Shown here piece after piece: positions 6,459 through 8,500 of a stretch of 8,500 nt of DNA. Source of the DNA: Eggerthellaceae bacterium (GTDB taxonomy: Bacteria; Actinomycetota; Coriobacteriia; Coriobacteriales; Eggerthellaceae); the NCBI GenBank assembly GCA_900754495.1, contig CAAEDC010000139.1, forward strand, positions 1 to 8,500, read 5' to 3'. Position 1 is the stretch's first letter. Every line of letters begins with the position of its first letter. Under the pieces are notes generated by a model. That model was not told the origin of the DNA, did no database searches, and was given only the letters and a program-made list of their open reading frames with translations. A program made the translations under genes and the position numbers.

Positions 6459-7324
6459 CGACGGAGCGGCGCGATGCCTCGTTTGCCGGCGACGGCTTCT
6501 GCGCGCAGGATGCGACGGCGGCGAGGTCCGCGAGCGCGCGGCCCGAGGTCATGGAGCCGTGCGACGTTGCGGCGGCGGGCGTCGGCAACGCCGCCGAGAA
6601 GCTCGAGCTGATCATGGGGGCGGAGGGCCTCTCGCGCCTGGCGTCAGCGCACGTCGCCGTGCTGGGTCTCGGAGGCGTCGGCTCGAACTGCGTCGAGGCG
6701 CTCGCGCGCGGCGGCGTGGGCAATCTGTTTCTGGTCGACCGCGACATCGTGCAGGCGAGCAACATCAACCGCCAGGCGATCGCCTTCCGCAGCACGCTCG
6801 GGCGGCGCAAGGTCGATGTGATGCGCGCGATGGTCGCCGACATCAATCCGCTTGCGGCAGTCGAGACGCGCCACATGCTCGTGCTGCGCGAGAACCTGGG
6901 GGAGCTGCTGGACGAGATGCGCGCCTGGGCGGAGGCCGACGGCGGCGCGCTCGACTACGTGGTCGACGCCATCGATACCGTGTCGGCGAAGCTCGCGCTG
7001 GCCGAGATCGCTCAGGAGCGCGGCATCACGCTGATCAGCAGCATGGGCGCCGCCAACAAGCTGCATCCCGAGGCGCTGCGCATCGCTGATCTCTACGACA
7101 CGGTGAACTGCCCGCTGTGCCGCATCATGCGCAAGGAGGGCCGCAAGCGCGGCATCCGCCGCCTGCGCGTGCTGTATTCCGCCGAGGAGCCGGTGCGCGT
7201 GCCGACGCGCGAGGGCGCCGCGCGCAGCGAGCGGTCGAACCTGGGCACGGCGTCGTTCATGCCGCCCATCATGGGCCAGATGATCGCCGGCGCCGTCCTC
7301 CGCGAGCTCGCCGGCCTGATGTGA
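6455..7324 (+). CDS. tcdA: tRNA threonylcarbamoyladenosine dehydratase (TcdA/CsdL, E1-like ThiF fold)
   Basis: A 289-residue protein of the ThiF/MoeB/E1-like superfamily. The nucleotide-binding loop GLGGVGSN is at 71-78, followed by LVDRDIVQASNINRQ (93-107) with the conserved Asp, Asn, Arg and Gln that contact ATP, and VVDAIDTVSAKL (169-180). The downstream SSMGAANKLHPEALRIADLYDT (195-216) and CRIMRKEGRKRGI (222-234) are characteristic of TcdA rather than of ThiF or MoeB. TcdA uses ATP to cyclise t6A37 of ANN-decoding tRNAs to ct6A. It has the sequence CPLC at 219-222, giving a CxxC pair. About 45 residues precede the usual family start (AAEKLELIMGAEGL), an unusual low-complexity extension. 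ATG 6455 is preferred because it overlaps the patatin stop (ATGA) and has GGAGG at 6440-6444. ATG 6551 and 6614 are alternatives without good ribosome-binding sites. Confidence 0.9.
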   Translation: MTTERRDASFAGDGFCAQDATAARSASARPEVMEPCDVAAAGVGNAAEKLELIMGAEGLSRLASAHVAVLGLGGVGSNCVEALARGGVGNLFLVDRDIVQASNINRQAIAFRSTLGRRKVDVMRAMVADINPLAAVETRHMLVLRENLGELLDEMRAWAEADGGALDYVVDAIDTVSAKLALAEIAQERGITLISSMGAANKLHPEALRIADLYDTVNCPLCRIMRKEGRKRGIRRLRVLYSAEEPVRVPTREGAARSERSNLGTASFMPPIMGQMIAGAVLRELAGLM

Positions 7325-7341
7325 CAGGGGCGTGACAGGGG
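7321..7341 (+). repeat. Tandem half-copy of the REP-like element spanning the tcdA stop
   Basis: GTGACAGGGG occurs at 7321-7330 and again at 7332-7341, an 11-bp-period direct duplication. The first copy supplies the tcdA stop codon (TGA, 7322-7324); the second is the left arm of the full palindromic element. This looks like a remnant or partial duplication of the element's left end. Confidence 0.75.
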
Positions 7342-7368
7342 ACGTTCCTTCTGTCACATTTGGATAAT
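7327..7368 (+). repeat. REP-like palindromic element, copy 1
   Basis: A 42-bp element that recurs at 8347-8388 with 40 identical bases. Its core is an inverted repeat: GTGACAG (7332-7338) pairs with CTGTCAC (7351-7357), and inside it GGA (7340-7342) pairs with TCC (7346-7348) across loop CGT. The differences from copy 2 fall in the loop (7345) and just outside the stem (7358), so the stem is kept. The 3' flank TTTGGATAAT is also shared. The GTGACAGGGGACGG...CTGTCAC type resembles, from memory, REP-like repeats scattered in many Firmicutes and Actinomycetota genomes. It may end or stabilise the tcdA mRNA, but no long T-run follows. Confidence 0.85.
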
Positions 7369-7459
7369 GAATGGCGACAGGGAGGTCGTCGTTCTGCTGC
7401 GGCAATCGACTCGCGATGCGGTGCGGACTTGCCCCTCTGGCGTGGTTCGGCGGTTCTTC

Positions 7460-7468
7460 GGGGGGGGG
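7460..7468 (+). repeat. Run of nine G in the tcdA-tatD gap
   Basis: Nine consecutive G residues lie about 125 nt upstream of the tatD start codon. The gap (7325-7593) holds the REP-like element, this run and a small GCGG-TTTT-CCGC inverted repeat (7520-7531). No clear promoter or supported gene is seen in it. Runs of this length can slip during replication, so length variation between strains is possible. Confidence 0.8.
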
Positions 7469-7593
7469 TCGAATCGTCGTGGCGCTGTTTCGCGAGTCGC
7501 TTGTTTTCATCGAATGCGAGCGGTTTTCCGCAAGATCGCGTTGGCTGTCGATTCTTGGGAGGCCGCGGCGCGTACGAAGGAGGTCGAAAGCGG

Positions 7594-8355
7594 ATGCGTT
7601 TGTTCGACATGCATTGCCATCTGGGGTTTGTCGATAACGCGCGCGAGCTGGCGGCGGCGCTCGCCGAGCGGGGCGGCGGTGCGCTGTCTGCGACGGTGGA
7701 GCCGGCCGAGTACGTGCGGATGCGCGAGGCGCTGTCTGGCGAGTCCGCGGTGCGGGTGGGGCTCGGTCTGCATCCGTGGTGGCTCGACGAGGGGCGCTGC
7801 GGCGAGGAGGATGCGGCGCGGTGCGTCGAGCTTGCCCGTGAGGCGCGCTTCATCGCGGAGGTCGGGCTCGACTTCGGAAAGCGGCGCGAGGCGACGCGCG
7901 ATATCCAGCTCGATGCGTTCCGGCGCGTCTGCGCGGTTGCGGGCGCTGCGGGCGGCAAGGTGCTCTCCCTCCATGCGGTGGGCGCGGCGGCGGAGGCGCT
8001 CGACGTCCTCGAGGAGACAGGCTGCCTGGCGCCTGGCGGGAAAGGGTCGTGCGCCTGCATCCTGCATTGGTATTCGGGCCCGTCCGACCAGCTCAAGCGC
8101 GCCGTGCGCCTGGGCTGCTTCTTCTCGATCAACCCCCGCATGCTGCAGACCAGGCGCGGCCGCGAATACGCCCGCACCCTGCCCGCGGATCACCTGCTGC
8201 TCGAAACCGATCTGCCGCCGTCTGCTGGCGGCCTGTTCGATCCGGATGAGCTTCTCGACACGCTGTACGGCACGCTCGAAGCCCTCGAGACGCTGCGCAA
8301 AGAGGCGCTCGGCGACCGCATCGCCGAGAGCAGCGCAAGGCTGCTGGGGGCGTGA
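7594..8355 (+). CDS. TatD-family metal-dependent hydrolase (putative DNase)
   Basis: A 253-residue TIM-barrel hydrolase with the full metal-ligand set of the TatD family. HxH is in DMHCHLG (H7, H9), followed by GLHPW (H60), AEVGLDFG (E89), SLHAVG (H127), HWYSG (H158) and LETDLPP (D206). Family members are Mg-dependent 3'-5' exonucleases or deoxyribonucleases involved in DNA repair and degradation, and are cytoplasmic. The length matches the usual ~250-260 residues. The start is firm: AAGGAGGT (7577-7584) sits 9 nt upstream of the ATG. An open frame reaching back to 7360 lacks family similarity and crosses the G run and REP element, so it is not included. The stop TGA (8353-8355) lies inside the second REP-like element, so the last residues (LLGA) partly come from the repeat. 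Compared with E. coli TatD, the Arg of the usual HxR segment is replaced (HAVG). Confidence 0.93.
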   Translation: MRLFDMHCHLGFVDNARELAAALAERGGGALSATVEPAEYVRMREALSGESAVRVGLGLHPWWLDEGRCGEEDAARCVELAREARFIAEVGLDFGKRREATRDIQLDAFRRVCAVAGAAGGKVLSLHAVGAAAEALDVLEETGCLAPGGKGSCACILHWYSGPSDQLKRAVRLGCFFSINPRMLQTRRGREYARTLPADHLLLETDLPPSAGGLFDPDELLDTLYGTLEALETLRKEALGDRIAESSARLLGA

Positions 8356-8388
8356 CAGGGGACGGTCCTTCTGTCACGTTTGGATAAT
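8347..8388 (+). repeat. REP-like palindromic element, copy 2
   Basis: The second copy lies in the same orientation exactly 1020 bp downstream of copy 1. Arms GTGACAG (8352-8358) and CTGTCAC (8371-8377) form a 7-bp stem. Inside, GGA (8360-8362) and TCC (8366-8368) pair around loop CGG, with a G opposite TT as an internal bulge. The tatD stop codon (8353-8355) is part of the left arm. Only GTTTGG follows the stem, so it is a poor rho-independent terminator by itself. Confidence 0.85.
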
Positions 8389-8436
8389 TGGCTCTCGGAT
8401 TCCGTCGTCGCGTTTTGCGAATGCGGCGGTTTTTCC

Positions 8437-8500
8437 TGACAACTTGAAAACAGTTTCTTAAGGATGATCAAAGGAAACCCTCCAAACGTTAGAATTGCCC
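8437..8500. other. AT-richer segment at right edge with possible promoter, start of a new unit
   Basis: These 64 bases are about 39% GC by my count, far below the rest of the window. TAGAAT at 8490-8495 is one mismatch from the -10 consensus, but no good -35 is found 16-18 nt upstream. An ATG at 8464 opens a frame (MIKGNPPNVRIA...) that runs off the window. AAGG sits directly against that ATG, too close to act as a normal ribosome-binding site. I therefore favour a promoter or leader region of a gene beyond the edge, with low certainty. The stretch 8389-8436 holds nothing I can name. Confidence 0.3.

Noticed and set aside
7360..7593. N-terminal extension of tatD beginning inside the REP-like element
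   Set aside because: TatD proteins begin just before the HxH motif, and a perfect AAGGAGGT precedes ATG 7594; the extension has no family similarity.
7327..8388. CRISPR array
   Set aside because: Only two copies, 1020 bp apart with a whole gene between them; no regular spacers or cas genes.
7367..8461. A 364-codon plus-strand frame overlapping tatD and running through both REP-like copies
   Set aside because: Arg/Ser-rich shadow frame, out of phase with the TatD metal-ligand motifs.

Overview
The window is very GC-rich and gene-dense. It has strong Shine-Dalgarno sites of the AAGGAGG type, at least one probable leaderless mRNA, and a mix of genes that fits a high-GC Gram-positive. My best guess is a gut- or mouth-associated member of the Coriobacteriia (Eggerthella/Slackia-like Actinomycetota). 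That is inferred from composition and gene style; no marker gene here proves it. No phage, IS transposase, CRISPR array, tRNA or rRNA was seen.

Left half, minus strand (1-5375), read right to left. A YhcH/EbgC-family cupin protein (4902-5375) is followed after 51 nt by a NOL1/NOP2/Sun-type RNA m5C methyltransferase (3915-4850), and after 24 nt by a small alpha/beta hydrolase (3210-3890). These three probably form one transcript. After a 237-nt gap with short tandem repeats comes a large secreted M6-type zinc metalloprotease (2972 down to the left edge). It has a signal peptide, an HETGH zinc site and a long C-terminal half, and it is truncated by the window.

Right half, plus strand (5451-8355). 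A 75-nt divergent promoter region separates the cupin gene from a patatin-like phospholipase (5451-6458), which is probably read from a leaderless mRNA. Its stop overlaps the start of tcdA (6455-7324; tRNA threonylcarbamoyladenosine dehydratase) as ATGA. The tcdA ribosome-binding site lies inside a small perfect hairpin formed by the end of the patatin gene. A TatD-family metal-dependent hydrolase (7594-8355) follows.

The most notable non-coding structure is a 42-bp palindromic REP-like element. It occurs twice in direct orientation (7327-7368 and 8347-8388), 40 of 42 bases identical, and flanks tatD. At both sites the preceding gene stops at a TGA inside a GTGACAGGGG sequence. The last ~65 bases fall to about 39% GC (my count), against roughly two thirds elsewhere, and hold a possible -10 box, so a new unit may start beyond the right edge. 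No gene-free stretch exceeds 300 bases; the longest are 7325-7593 and 2973-3209. I found no clear new defence or mobile system; the repeats and the translation-coupling hairpin are the points most worth following.
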